A stretch of DNA of 64,000 bases, taken from Actinobacteria bacterium casp-actino5 (GTDB lineage Bacteria; Actinomycetota; Acidimicrobiia; Acidimicrobiales; Ilumatobacteraceae). Within the stretch, counting starts at the first letter, position 1. Each line of letters begins with the position of its first letter. Shown here piece by piece: positions 37,537-46,547 of this stretch. The translations under genes and the position numbers were made by a program. The notes under the pieces were generated by a model that was not told the origin of the DNA, made no database searches, and saw only the letters and a list, made by a program, of their open reading frames with translations. The DNA lies in assembly GCA_001510385.1 (NCBI GenBank), contig LFFE01000017.1, positions 1 to 64,000 on the forward strand. The letters are read 5' to 3'.

Positions 37537-37627
37537 AGCGACACGCTATCCCTTCAGAGCTAACCCAAAACCTTGCTCACCTCGCCACGATCATTGCGAC
37601 AAGGGTCACATAGCGCGAAGATAGGAC

Positions 37628-38125
37628 ATGGGGCTACTTCCAAATCAATTGCCGTGGTGGATCGCTGGACCACTTCTCGGACTACTCGTCGTCGGACTCT
37701 TCGCCGTCTCAAACCAGCCACTTGGGGCATCTGGCGCGTACGTCCAAACCATAAAAACGGTTCGTCGAGATTCTGATTCGGTGAGCTGGAGGGTGTTCTA
37801 TTTTGTTGGGATCTTCGTTGGCGGTGCCGTTGCGACGATTCTCGGCCCCGGTTTCGAACTTCGCCGGGGCTACACAGCCCTTCATGCGGCTGGCTGGTCG
37901 GAGCCACTCATCATGGTGGTGGTTCTCTTCGGCGCAATCATCATGGGATACGGGGCCCGAGTCGCCGGCGGATGCACCTCAGGGCACGGAATTTGCGGTA
38001 CCGCCCAACGCTCTCCAGCAAGTTGGGCCGCAACTGCAACGTTTATGGCTACCGCCGTCATCGTCACATTCCTGCTGACGTCGTTCACCGCCCTCGGTGA
38101 CATCACCCCGGCGGTCGTAAAGTGA
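37628..38125 (+). CDS. YeeE/YedE (sulfur transport) family membrane protein, first half
   Basis: 165 residues with four to five hydrophobic helices. The signature GARVAGGCTSGHGICGTAQ near residue 110 contains two conserved cysteines; in the thiosulfate transporter TsuA such cysteines relay thiosulfate through the membrane. The protein is a half-length unit, and its stop overlaps the next gene by four bases, which encodes the matching half. Import of thiosulfate or another sulfur species is likely by homology, not shown. It diverges from panB with about 91 bases between. Confidence 0.87.
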   Translation: MGLLPNQLPWWIAGPLLGLLVVGLFAVSNQPLGASGAYVQTIKTVRRDSDSVSWRVFYFVGIFVGGAVATILGPGFELRRGYTALHAAGWSEPLIMVVVLFGAIIMGYGARVAGGCTSGHGICGTAQRSPASWAATATFMATAVIVTFLLTSFTALGDITPAVVK

Positions 38126-38604
38126 ATCGGCCAATGAACCTCGTTGGGCTGGTCTTCGGCGCGATGTTCGGGTTCGTACTCGCAGCAGGACAACTCCACG
38201 ATTACGACACCATCCACGCAACACTGCGCCTCGAAAGTTTCTACGTCTTCGGCCTCATGGGACTCGCAATCGGTATCTCTGCACCCTTGCTGTGGTTCCT
38301 TGAGAAGCGACAACTCGCAACCCCATATGGTGGCGTCCTCTCGCTTGCTCGTTCGAAGATTGAGCGGCACCATATTTACGGTGGATCTCTCTTCGGCGCT
38401 GGATGGTCTATCGCCGGTACATGCCCTGCTCCAGCACTGGCGATGCTCGCCTCAGGTGCCAGTTATGGCGCAATTGCCGTCATAGGGCTATTCATTGGGC
38501 TGGTCGTCCGCGACCAGCAACTCGAGCGTTCCAACACGCTCATTACCGAGGGGGACGGCGAGCGCAGTACCCTGCCGATGACCAAGACCCTCGGTGCTCG
38601 ATAA
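38122..38604 (+). CDS. YeeE/YedE family membrane protein, second half (DUF6691-like)
   Basis: 160 residues with about four helices. It carries the second family signature, GAGWSIAGTCPAPALAMLASG, with a single conserved Cys near residue 100. Together with the preceding protein it would rebuild the pseudo-symmetric sulfur transporter that other species encode as one chain. Both genes are translationally coupled. A C-terminal soluble tail (VRDQQLERSNTLITEGDGE) extends beyond the last helix. The convergent MFS gene ends 46 bases away. Confidence 0.85.
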   Translation: MNRPMNLVGLVFGAMFGFVLAAGQLHDYDTIHATLRLESFYVFGLMGLAIGISAPLLWFLEKRQLATPYGGVLSLARSKIERHHIYGGSLFGAGWSIAGTCPAPALAMLASGASYGAIAVIGLFIGLVVRDQQLERSNTLITEGDGERSTLPMTKTLGAR

Positions 38605-38650
38605 CCCGACAATCTTGCAGAGCGCTGACGAATACCGTTCGAGATAACAC

Positions 38651-39880
38651 CTACGCGTGACCGGTTACGGCCGTTGATGGGGCGTTGAGGTCAACCTCTT
38701 CGCTTGGCGTCTCCGACCTATGCGAACCGCTCAGCAGAAATGCAGTCGCTGCGAGTATCAGCATCACGATCGAGCAGACCGCATAGGCAGGAAACCGACC
38801 ATACGTTTCGTAAAGAAATCCAGCTACAACAGCAATCGCTCCAGCTGACAATGTCTGCACACCGCCAAGGAGGCCTTGACCCCCAGCATGTCGGTGTTCT
38901 GGTGTCACCATTCCGACAGCAACTGCCGAGCTCGATACCGTCAGCGAATCGGTAAAACCGTGCAGAATTCCAACCGCAAGCATCACGAGTGCAGATGGGA
39001 GCAGTCCGTACATGAGCATGTACACCGCTCCCAGTACAAGTCCGGCGGGCCCGACCTTAAATGGTCCGATCTGCTGCGCCAAGCGTCCGCCACGTTCGGC
39101 AAGAAAAATCATTGGCAGGACGAACAGGGTGATGCCGACATTGGCGATCCATTCAGATGCATTGAGATCATCGAGCATCACCACCCATAGCGCGTCGAAG
39201 GTGCCAATCATCACAAACACTGCTACGCCCATACAGACCGCAGCGGCGTACGGTTTATTTTTCAAAAGGTCAAAGGCAAGTTTGCTTGATTCCACCTCAG
39301 GACGCTCTTCGACAGTAATTCTGAGAATAATGAAGATGCTGAGCAGCGATGCTCCAGCGATCATCAGAAACGGTGCGGGAAGACCGATTGGGCCAACCAC
39401 GAGCGCCGACAGCAGAGGACCAACCGCAAAGCCAGCAACATCGGCAGCAAGCAACAGTCCAAGGTTGTCGCCAAGGCGTTGCGGGTCGCCCAAGATCACA
39501 AGTCGACGAATTGCCGGAAATGCCAGCCCAAGCCCGATGCCCATCACAAATCGACCGAGCAGCAGCACAGCGGTTGTCTGGCCAAAGGCCAGGGTGACAA
39601 GACCACAAAAGTTCACCAGAAGGCCTACGACAACAATCGCTCGCGCGTGTCCCCTATCGGCGAGCGGAGCAAGGAACACCTGGGCAAGGAACGACGCAAG
39701 AAACCCGATGCCAACAATCATCCCAAGGCGACTTTCGCTGATCCCGAATCGGTCCCGATAGTCGTCGAGTACGGTGAACATCACGCCATACCCAGAAGCA
39801 ATCACAGCGGTAATCACGCCGAGACTCATGACCGTTCGGCGCGACATTGGTTCGGAAAGGGTTGCGGAGGCGGCGGTCAC
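38651..39880 (-). CDS. MFS transporter
   Basis: 409 residues from GTG 39880, with twelve predicted helices. The helix 2-3 loop reads APLADRGHARAIVVVG and helix 4 reads GRFVMGIGLGLAFPAIRRLV, standard for the superfamily. The middle loop is charged (EERPEVESSKLAFDLLKNK). Substrate is unknown; the architecture fits drug/proton antiporters. It follows the dimethylargininase gene by only nine bases on the same strand, so the two may form an operon and the transporter may move a product or precursor such as citrulline or a methylated amine; this is inference. Confidence 0.87.
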   Translation of the reverse strand: MTAASATLSEPMSRRTVMSLGVITAVIASGYGVMFTVLDDYRDRFGISESRLGMIVGIGFLASFLAQVFLAPLADRGHARAIVVVGLLVNFCGLVTLAFGQTTAVLLLGRFVMGIGLGLAFPAIRRLVILGDPQRLGDNLGLLLAADVAGFAVGPLLSALVVGPIGLPAPFLMIAGASLLSIFIILRITVEERPEVESSKLAFDLLKNKPYAAAVCMGVAVFVMIGTFDALWVVMLDDLNASEWIANVGITLFVLPMIFLAERGGRLAQQIGPFKVGPAGLVLGAVYMLMYGLLPSALVMLAVGILHGFTDSLTVSSSAVAVGMVTPEHRHAGGQGLLGGVQTLSAGAIAVVAGFLYETYGRFPAYAVCSIVMLILAATAFLLSGSHRSETPSEEVDLNAPSTAVTGHA

Positions 39881-39889
39881 CTTCAGAGA

Positions 39890-40654
39890 CTAATCGGCTC
39901 TCACCCGAACCGAGAGGCATGTCACGCAGCCCTCAAGCCGTTCAAATTCAGAGATGTCAACACATTCGATAGCGGTTCCACCTTCTCGCAGCAGCGATGC
40001 CGTCTGCGGCGCTGAGGCTGACATCAGTGCAGTTGACTCGTCGAGTAGCACCACGTGTCCACCGTGTTCTTCAGGAACCTCCAAAAATGCATCGAACTGT
40101 GACGGGTCGTCAACGAGAGGTGGAAACCCAATCACCGTTCCATCATGGAGAGCGGTCACTGCTGACTTCAGATGAAGGACTTTGGTGACTGAAACTGACC
40201 GAACAGTCCACCCCCGCGGTGCGATCATCTCCTCTAGCGCAGAAATGCCGGCGCGGTCGGTACGTCCACCAACGCCGACGTACGCAGTTGATCCGATTTT
40301 CAATACGTCACCACCATCAAGATGACCTGCTGGCAACTGTTTGACATCGAGGCCTGACGGTGAGACCGCCTCAGAGAGGCCCACTATTTCTCCACGCCGT
40401 TCTGGCGCCCCCGGACGGGTGATGACCGCAAGATCCCCGAACACAACCATGGCATCTTCGATAAACACCCCGTCTGGGTGCGCATCAGCTGCCGGCAACT
40501 CTACGATCTCCCAACCAAATCGGTGGAGCGCGTCGCAGTAGTTCTGCCATTGCTCGAAAGCGAGCGCAATGTCAACGGGAGTTCGTTCGATATGAGTAAC
40601 GAGACCCTCGCCCAATCGTTGACTGGGTCGACGGACGTACGCCACATTTGCCAT
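39890..40654 (-). CDS. ddaH: Dimethylarginine dimethylaminohydrolase (amidinotransferase fold)
   Basis: 254 residues. The propeller fold of guanidine-modifying enzymes is supported by DGVFIEDAMVVFGDLAVITRPG, GHLDGGDVLKIGSTAYVGVGGRTD, the catalytic His in VLHLKSAVTALHDG, and the nucleophile Cys region EGCVTCLSVRVR at the extreme C-terminus. DDAH hydrolyses Nomega-methylarginines to citrulline and methylamines. A marine bacterium could gain carbon and nitrogen from free methylarginine this way. Arginine deiminase is the main alternative, but the short length and HLKS motif favour DDAH. It is first in a unit with the MFS gene. Confidence 0.85.
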   Translation of the reverse strand: MANVAYVRRPSQRLGEGLVTHIERTPVDIALAFEQWQNYCDALHRFGWEIVELPAADAHPDGVFIEDAMVVFGDLAVITRPGAPERRGEIVGLSEAVSPSGLDVKQLPAGHLDGGDVLKIGSTAYVGVGGRTDRAGISALEEMIAPRGWTVRSVSVTKVLHLKSAVTALHDGTVIGFPPLVDDPSQFDAFLEVPEEHGGHVVLLDESTALMSASAPQTASLLREGGTAIECVDISEFERLEGCVTCLSVRVRAD

Positions 40655-40695
40655 GTCGCCAGTGTGTCACCTCCCTACCCTGATCGGGCGCCTCT

Positions 40696-42312
40696 GTGAC
40701 TACCTCCACGAGGGCTAGTGTTTTCGGCGTGGCGAACTTTGTGCGGTCCAACCTCATCGTCGCATCAGGAACAGCATGTTCGAGGGCCACCGGGCTACTT
40801 CGGGTCATCGTCCTTGCCTACGTGATTGGCCAAAACGCACTCTCTGACGCGTACAAGTTGGCGAATGAAACACCAAACATTGTCTATGACCTCATCATTG
40901 GTGGGGTGCTGTCAGCCACCCTGGTGCCGGTGTTTACCTCGCTCATTGTTCAAGAGCGTCGAAATGATGAGAACGAACGTGGATTCCATGCGGTCATCAG
41001 CGCATCCTTGCTCGCATCAGCCGCATTAGCAGCGGCTGCAGTCTTGCTCGCTCCTGTGATTTTCAGGCTGTACTCACTCAACACGGCCGCCTCAGTAGAT
41101 GCGGAGACGTTCCGGACCGCCGGAACAATGCTGACCCGTCTCTTTGTGATTCAGGTGCTGTTCTACGGGATTACAGGCGTGATGACAGCGGTACTGCACG
41201 CATCACGACGTTTTCTCGCAGCCGCGTGGGCTCCGGTGGCGTCGAATCTTGTCATCATCGCAACGTTGCTCACACTTCCTGGGGCTGGTTCAACAACTTG
41301 GAAATTGTCAGACATTTCGACCAACTCCCGCTTGTACGTGACCCTTGCGCTCGGTGCAACCGGAGGAATCGCGTTGATGGCCATCATCACGACAGGGGCC
41401 GCGTTACGGGGCCCCTTTGCTCTGCGGTGGCAATTCGACCTTCGACACCCCGCAGTCCGACGGGTCGCAAAGATGAGCGGCTGGACTCTCGGATTCGTTG
41501 TTGCTAACCAGGTTGCGCTTGTCGTTATTCGAAATCTTGCCGACCCTGGATCATCCCTCGCATCGGCTTATTTTGATGCCTTCATTTTCTTCGTGCTACC
41601 GCATGGACTACTTGCGGTATCAATTGCAACAACCTTGCAGCCTGAACTTGCGAGTGCGGTCTCAGAGAACCAACCACAACGCTTCACCACCCTCATCACA
41701 GGTGGAATACGGGCCATCGTGGCGCTGACCGTCCCAGCATCGGTTGGCCTCATCGTCATTGGGCCAGTCGCAATCGTAAGTCTCATGCAGCGTGGGCAAT
41801 TTGACGCAAGTGCAGCAGACAACACCAGCCGTGCGCTGGTAGGCCTCGCCACCGGCCTCACCGGCTTTTCGGTCTACCTCTTCACTCTGCGAGGGTTCTA
41901 CGCACACGGAGACACCAAAACTCCATTCATGTTGAACGTTGGAGAAAACGCACTCAACATCGTTCTCGCCATCGTGTTTGTCGGCCCGTTCGGCGTGTTT
42001 GGGCTGGGCCTCTCACTCGGAGTTGCTTATATTGTCTCGGCCCTTGTTGGTATTGCAGTCCTCCACCACAAATATGCAACAGATTTCAGTGTCCTCGCCA
42101 TCACTCGCGAAACTGCAACATTGTGCCTCGCCGCAATCATCGCTGGCCTGTGCACTTGGGGAATGATGTCTGCACTCAATGCAGACTCGTGGAGTGGTAA
42201 CGCCGGGATGTTTGGAGTTGTTGCGATGTCGCTTCTGCTCATGGCGCTCTACACAGTCTTCGCATGGGCGCTAAAGGTAAACCTGCGGGGCGTGTTAACA
42301 CTCAGTGACTAG
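40696..42312 (+). CDS. murJ: Lipid II flippase MurJ (MviN family)
   Basis: 538 residues from GTG 40696 (GTG 40731 is possible). About fourteen hydrophobic helices are spread along the chain. Conserved segments are GLLRVIVLAYVIG, DAYKLANETPNIVYDLIIGGVLSATL at the start, the central ALVVIRNLADPGSSLASAYFDAFIF and LRGFYAHGDTKTPFMLNV. MurJ flips lipid-linked peptidoglycan precursor across the inner membrane. It lies among unrelated genes, is divergent from ddaH by about 41 bases and ends one base before the convergent proB stop. Confidence 0.92.
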   Translation: MTTSTRASVFGVANFVRSNLIVASGTACSRATGLLRVIVLAYVIGQNALSDAYKLANETPNIVYDLIIGGVLSATLVPVFTSLIVQERRNDENERGFHAVISASLLASAALAAAAVLLAPVIFRLYSLNTAASVDAETFRTAGTMLTRLFVIQVLFYGITGVMTAVLHASRRFLAAAWAPVASNLVIIATLLTLPGAGSTTWKLSDISTNSRLYVTLALGATGGIALMAIITTGAALRGPFALRWQFDLRHPAVRRVAKMSGWTLGFVVANQVALVVIRNLADPGSSLASAYFDAFIFFVLPHGLLAVSIATTLQPELASAVSENQPQRFTTLITGGIRAIVALTVPASVGLIVIGPVAIVSLMQRGQFDASAADNTSRALVGLATGLTGFSVYLFTLRGFYAHGDTKTPFMLNVGENALNIVLAIVFVGPFGVFGLGLSLGVAYIVSALVGIAVLHHKYATDFSVLAITRETATLCLAAIIAGLCTWGMMSALNADSWSGNAGMFGVVAMSLLLMALYTVFAWALKVNLRGVLTLSD

Positions 42313-42313
42313 G

Positions 42314-43402
42314 TCACCTTGGGAGCACGACCAGGTCATCACGATGAACGACCTCATGATGCATCCCCTGAGGGAGAGCAGAGGTTTGTAACCCAATCAC
42401 TTGGTGCAATTCTGCTGCTGACATTGCCGTCATACCACGGGCGAAAATGGTGCCATTCGCAGCGGCGATTTCGACCGTCGCTCCAGCGGCGAACGCTCCG
42501 TCGACGCCGGTCACACCTGCCGGGAGAAGACTCGTATTTTTAGTTGTCAACGCAGCCCAGGCACCATCATCGACGGTGATCCGCCCCGCCGTTTCTGCAG
42601 CGAATGCAATCCACAGTTTCCGTGCGGTCAGCGTTCGCTGGCCGGCTTCAAAGGTTGTTCCAAGGCGTTCACCGCCAACAATCGCTGAGACCGCTCCAGC
42701 GCGGTCAGCACTTGCGATCACTGTCCGGACGCCCGACCACGAAGCAATGCGCGCAGCGACGAGCTTGGAGGCCATACCGCCCGAGCCGACAACGCTCTTT
42801 GATGTAGACGCTTGAATCGAGAGAAGCGGGTCGTCAGCCGCAACCGTGTCAACAAGTGTGGCATCGGCAGTCACCCTCGGATCCGCCGTGTACAGGCCGT
42901 CGAGGTCAGTCAGCAGCACGAGCAGATCCGCATTCACGCTGTGTGCGATAAGAGCGGCAATCCGGTCGTTGTCGCCGTATCGAAGTTCGCTACTTGCAAT
43001 CGCATCGTTTTCATTAATCACTGGCACGCATTTCAGCGCCAGCAAGCGCTCCAATGTCTTTCGAGCATGCAGATACTGGCTGCGGTGAACAAAATCGAGC
43101 GGATCGAGAAGCACCTGTGCCCCAACTAGGCCGTGTGAGGCCAATTCGTCGTCATAGACACCCATGAGGCGGCTCTGACCAACTGCAGACACTGCTTGCA
43201 ATGTCTCAAGATCAGTTGGACGTTCACTTAACCCAACCGCCTGAACGCCAGCCGCCACAGCACCCGAGGACACGATGATCGGCTGATGACCAGCCACTGC
43301 GAGTGTCGCAACATCTCGACACAATTGAGAAATTGCGTCTTGATGAATTCCTCCGTCATCGCGAGTCAGCGACGAAGAACCGATTTTGACAACAACTTTC
43401 AT
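42314..43402 (-). CDS. proB: Glutamate 5-kinase
   Basis: 362 residues from ATG 43402 (a GTG two codons upstream is possible). The amino acid kinase domain shows VVKIGSSSLTRDDGG, IIVSSGAVAAGVQAVG, INENDAIASSELRYGDNDRIAALIA and GTGGMASK-like GSGGMASKLVAA. The last 80 residues form a PUA domain (GRITVDDGAWAAL). It phosphorylates glutamate, the first step of proline synthesis, normally under proline feedback. It follows obgE by about 36 bases on the same strand, the usual actinobacterial neighbour, but proA does not follow. Confidence 0.96.
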   Translation of the reverse strand: MKVVVKIGSSSLTRDDGGIHQDAISQLCRDVATLAVAGHQPIIVSSGAVAAGVQAVGLSERPTDLETLQAVSAVGQSRLMGVYDDELASHGLVGAQVLLDPLDFVHRSQYLHARKTLERLLALKCVPVINENDAIASSELRYGDNDRIAALIAHSVNADLLVLLTDLDGLYTADPRVTADATLVDTVAADDPLLSIQASTSKSVVGSGGMASKLVAARIASWSGVRTVIASADRAGAVSAIVGGERLGTTFEAGQRTLTARKLWIAFAAETAGRITVDDGAWAALTTKNTSLLPAGVTGVDGAFAAGATVEIAAANGTIFARGMTAMSAAELHQVIGLQTSALPQGMHHEVVHRDDLVVLPR

Positions 43403-43438
43403 ACCCACACATCTACCCGTTCGGAACCCGCAAGATGC

Positions 43439-44701
43439 TCACACGCCGGCCTGATATTCGAAGCTGAACTCACCAATCCAAACAATGTCACCATCAGCAA
43501 CCCCTGCTCGTGACAGCATTCTCGTAATTCCGAGACGCTCTAGACGTGAATCGATCCAATCCAATGCCTCTGGTGTGGTCACATCATTTAGCGCCACGAC
43601 TCGCTCAACTTCTCGACCAACAAGCCTGAACTCATTCTCGGCAAGCCGCTCAACAACCGCCCCAGTGATCTCAGGTCTCAGGACGACAACTCCATCGTGG
43701 TCGGGCTCGATCGAGCGTGATTCGTGTACCACGGATGCCATCTGGCCAACCAACTCGCGCAGACCTGATTGTGTGATCGACGAAATCACCATGCGATCAC
43801 CAAAGGCGGAGACGACCTCAGATGACACCATGTCAGCTTTTGTGCCAACGACAATCCGAGGTCGCTCAAGCAAGTCGGGGCGGTATTGGCCAAGTTCGTT
43901 CAACAGCGTCTGCTCTTGATGCTCAGGACTCACCCCGTCTGAAGGTGCGAGATCGATGAGTAGACAGAGCACTCGAGCTCGCTCAATATGACGTAAGAAT
44001 CGATGGCCGAGCCCTCGGCCCTCGCTCGCACCTTCAATCAACCCCGGTATATCCGCAACAACGAAGTTAGTGTCGTCATCGAGAGCCACAACACCGAGGT
44101 TGGGTTCGAGAGTCGTGAAGGGATAATTCGCGATTTTTGGCTTCGCTGCCGAGATCACACTGATCAAGGTGCTCTTGCCGGCGTTTGGAAACCCGACCAG
44201 AGCAACGTCAGCCATCAATTGGAGCTCAAGCTTCAACCACCGCTCTTCACCATGCTCTCCCTGCTCAGCAAATGTTGGAGCCCGGCGTTTGTTGGAGAGG
44301 AACCGAGCATTTCCACGTCCACCTCGGCCACCAGAAGCTCCGAGCCATCGATCACCATGACGAAACAGTTCAGCAAGGACCTCACCTGTGTACAAATCTT
44401 TCACGACAGTTCCCTCGGGTACCCGCACCTCGATAGTGGTTCCCCGCTTGCCGTGAAGGTCTTTGCCCTTCCCGTGAACACCGTTTGTTGCCCGACGGTG
44501 TGGATGATCACGAAATGGAAGTAGCGACGCAACATTGTGGTCAGCAATCAGCCAGACATCACCGCCGTTTCCACCGTCTCCACCATTTGGTCCTCCATCA
44601 ACGACAGGGCCTTCACGACGGAATGACACACAACCAGCACCTCCGTCACCTCCTCGAATATTGAGTTGGCACTCATCAACAAACTGCGACACATCAGTCA
44701 C
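43439..44701 (-). CDS. obgE: GTPase Obg (CgtA), ribosome assembly
   Basis: 420 residues from GTG 44701. The glycine-rich Obg fold occupies 1-160 (LNIRGGDGGAGCVSFRRE, NGGDGGNGGDVWL), the G domain follows with GFPNAGKSTLIS, DIPGLIEGASEGRGLGH and a TKAD-type motif, and an OCT domain (about 345-420) ends the chain. Obg binds the large ribosomal subunit and links its maturation to growth. Elsewhere it sits directly after rplU-rpmA; here the dGTPase-like gene lies between them on the other strand, so obgE must have its own promoter in the 31-base divergent gap. Confidence 0.96.
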   Translation of the reverse strand: MTDVSQFVDECQLNIRGGDGGAGCVSFRREGPVVDGGPNGGDGGNGGDVWLIADHNVASLLPFRDHPHRRATNGVHGKGKDLHGKRGTTIEVRVPEGTVVKDLYTGEVLAELFRHGDRWLGASGGRGGRGNARFLSNKRRAPTFAEQGEHGEERWLKLELQLMADVALVGFPNAGKSTLISVISAAKPKIANYPFTTLEPNLGVVALDDDTNFVVADIPGLIEGASEGRGLGHRFLRHIERARVLCLLIDLAPSDGVSPEHQEQTLLNELGQYRPDLLERPRIVVGTKADMVSSEVVSAFGDRMVISSITQSGLRELVGQMASVVHESRSIEPDHDGVVVLRPEITGAVVERLAENEFRLVGREVERVVALNDVTTPEALDWIDSRLERLGITRMLSRAGVADGDIVWIGEFSFEYQAGV

Positions 44702-44732
44702 GCTAGCGACACCCCTGCCCTATCGTGATGAC

Positions 44733-45887
44733 ATGGCTGTCGACGACAGATTTCCTTCATCGGCCGAAATCGGCGAACGTGCCGAAAAGTGGGCGTCAAC
44801 GATGCGCGGCCACCATCGTGATGGCATAGCGTTTGCTCACGAAGATTCATGGGCTGGGCCAGGTGATCCTGAGATTGTCGGTCGTGAACAACGTGAGGAG
44901 CACCAAGATTCGTCGATGGCACGGCTTGCCACCCGAGCTCACGGCGCAGGTGATCGAACTGATGAAGAATCTCCCGATCCATTCCGTACGTGCTTCCAGC
45001 GCGACCGAGATCGAATCCTCCATGCGTCATCTTTCCGACGTCTCGCAGGCAAAACTCAGGTCTTCGTCTTTCCCGATGACCATCAGCGGACCCGCCTCAC
45101 CCACGCCCTCGAGGTCGCCCAAATTGCTCGGTCAGTAGCGGGTCCCCTCGGCCTCAACGTCGACCTTGCTGAAGCGATTGCAATCGGGCACGACTGCGGG
45201 CACGGACCAGGTGGACATGCCAGCGAGGATGCCTTCAGCCCTTATCTCGTCGACGGGTACGACCACGCCGTTTGGGGGGCAGATGTCACTCTGGTTCCGC
45301 TCAACCTGTGCAAGGAGACCCTAGATGGCATTCGCAATCACTCTTGGAGTCGTCCGGCACCGAGCACTCCCGAGGGCGAGGTGGTGTCGTGGGCCGACCG
45401 AATCGCTTACGTATGCCACGACTTCGAAGATGCTGTCGCCGCACGAATTGTCACCCCTGAGATGCTGCCCGACATCGTCTCAGCTCGCTGTGGAACGGCA
45501 AGAAGTCGTCAGTTGGGCACCTTTGTTCGCTCAATGATCTCTGCAGCCGAACAATCAGGGCGAATCGGCATGACGAACGACATCGCTGAAGCTCTCGCCG
45601 CATTCAGAAAGTTCAACTACGAGAATATTTACCTTCGACCGGCATCGAAACAGCAAGCACAGAGCGTAATTTCCATGTTGCAGGCACTCGTCGAATTTTA
45701 CGCAGGTAACTCGAACCTCATGCCGGTTGACGAACTCCTTGAGTCTGGGCCACGAGACAAAGATGATGATGTCGTGTTCGCTGCCGTCAGTTGGGTCAGC
45801 GGTATGACAGACAGATACGCCTGCAGACAGGCGAGTGAACTACTGGGTTGGCTACCGGGGCAATTGCCGGCCGGTATTGGTGTCTGA
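44733..45887 (+). CDS. dGTPase-like HD-domain triphosphohydrolase
   Basis: 384 residues from ATG 44733. The N-terminal FRTCFQRDRDRILHASSFRRLAGKTQVF split motif, RLTHALEVAQIARS and AIGHDCGHGPGGHASED supply the metal-binding H...HD...D of the dGTPase family, completed by VVSWADRIAYVCHDFEDA. Family members split dNTPs into deoxynucleosides and triphosphate, controlling dNTP pools. The chain lacks the segment that normally follows the HD helix in E. coli Dgt and is of the shorter type. It is divergent from obgE and convergent with rpmA, whose stop is seven bases away. Nothing links it to phage defence here. Confidence 0.9.
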   Translation: MAVDDRFPSSAEIGERAEKWASTMRGHHRDGIAFAHEDSWAGPGDPEIVGREQREEHQDSSMARLATRAHGAGDRTDEESPDPFRTCFQRDRDRILHASSFRRLAGKTQVFVFPDDHQRTRLTHALEVAQIARSVAGPLGLNVDLAEAIAIGHDCGHGPGGHASEDAFSPYLVDGYDHAVWGADVTLVPLNLCKETLDGIRNHSWSRPAPSTPEGEVVSWADRIAYVCHDFEDAVAARIVTPEMLPDIVSARCGTARSRQLGTFVRSMISAAEQSGRIGMTNDIAEALAAFRKFNYENIYLRPASKQQAQSVISMLQALVEFYAGNSNLMPVDELLESGPRDKDDDVVFAAVSWVSGMTDRYACRQASELLGWLPGQLPAGIGV

Positions 45888-45894
45888 TTCGTGA

Positions 45895-46149
45895 TCAGGC
45901 GAGTGGGTTGACGTCAACGACCTTGCGGCCCTTGCGCTCCCCAAACTTCACTGATCCATCAACCAGAGAGAACAGGGTGTCATCGCCACCGATGCCAACG
46001 TTTTTGCCCGGGTGCACACGGGTACCACGCTGGCGAATGATGATAGTGCCAGCAGTGATCTTGGTGCCGTCAAACACTTTTACTCCAAGACGCTGAGCAT
46101 TCGAGTCACGGCCGTTGCGGGTTGAGCCGCCACCTTTGGTCTTTGACAT
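45895..46149 (-). CDS. rpmA: 50S ribosomal protein L27
   Basis: 84 residues. The basic N-terminus reads [17 protein letters not shown] with the classical continuation [24 protein letters not shown]. The protein sits at the peptidyl transferase centre, and its flexible N-terminus contacts tRNA; no Firmicutes-type cleavable extension is present. It follows rplU by 20 bases with a clear AGGTTAGGACATG-like ribosome site. It is the last gene of the long minus-strand run and ends next to the convergent dGTPase-like gene. Confidence 0.97.
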   Translation of the reverse strand: MSKTKGGGSTRNGRDSNAQRLGVKVFDGTKITAGTIIIRQRGTRVHPGKNVGIGGDDTLFSLVDGSVKFGERKGRKVVDVNPLA

Positions 46150-46169
46150 GTCCTAACCTCCGCTCAATC

Positions 46170-46475
46170 TCACGCCGTAATCGACGTGATCTCGACAACG
46201 CTGTAGTTCTGGCGATGGCCGTAGCGACGACGCTGGTTGGCGCGACGCTTGTAGGTGAAGCCATTCACCTTTGGCCCTTTTGTGGTTCCGAGAATACGAC
46301 CTTTGACCGCTGCCTTCTCTAGGGAGGACCCGGCGAGGACACGGTCGCCGTCAACGACGAGAACCGGAACGAATGAAACCTCGGAGCCTTCCGCACCTTC
46401 GATAAGTTCGATGGTGACCTGCTGGCCCTCGGCGACTTTTTCTTGCTTACCGCCCGTGGCGATTACTGCGTACAT
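46170..46475 (-). CDS. rplU: 50S ribosomal protein L21
   Basis: 101 residues from ATG 46475 (MYAVIATGGKQ), the universal start of L21; further in-frame sequence upstream is not conserved. Other family stretches are KVAEGQQVTIELIEG, KGRILGTTKGPKVNGFTYK and RRRYGHRQNYSVVEI at the C-terminus. L21 binds 23S rRNA in the large subunit. It lies 72 bases after rne and 20 before rpmA; the leader could contain its own promoter but no hairpin is obvious. Confidence 0.97.
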   Translation of the reverse strand: MYAVIATGGKQEKVAEGQQVTIELIEGAEGSEVSFVPVLVVDGDRVLAGSSLEKAAVKGRILGTTKGPKVNGFTYKRRANQRRRYGHRQNYSVVEITSITA

Positions 46476-46547
46476 AGCCTCACGGATGCTAACGGCTACA
46501 GACATCAGTACCAACTGCCAAATTCATTCGTACAACAAAGAAGTTCT

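Noticed and set aside
44733-45887. dGTPase-like gene as part of an anti-phage island
   Set aside because: No other defence, mobile or phage-like gene is nearby and base use matches its neighbours; a housekeeping role is more likely.
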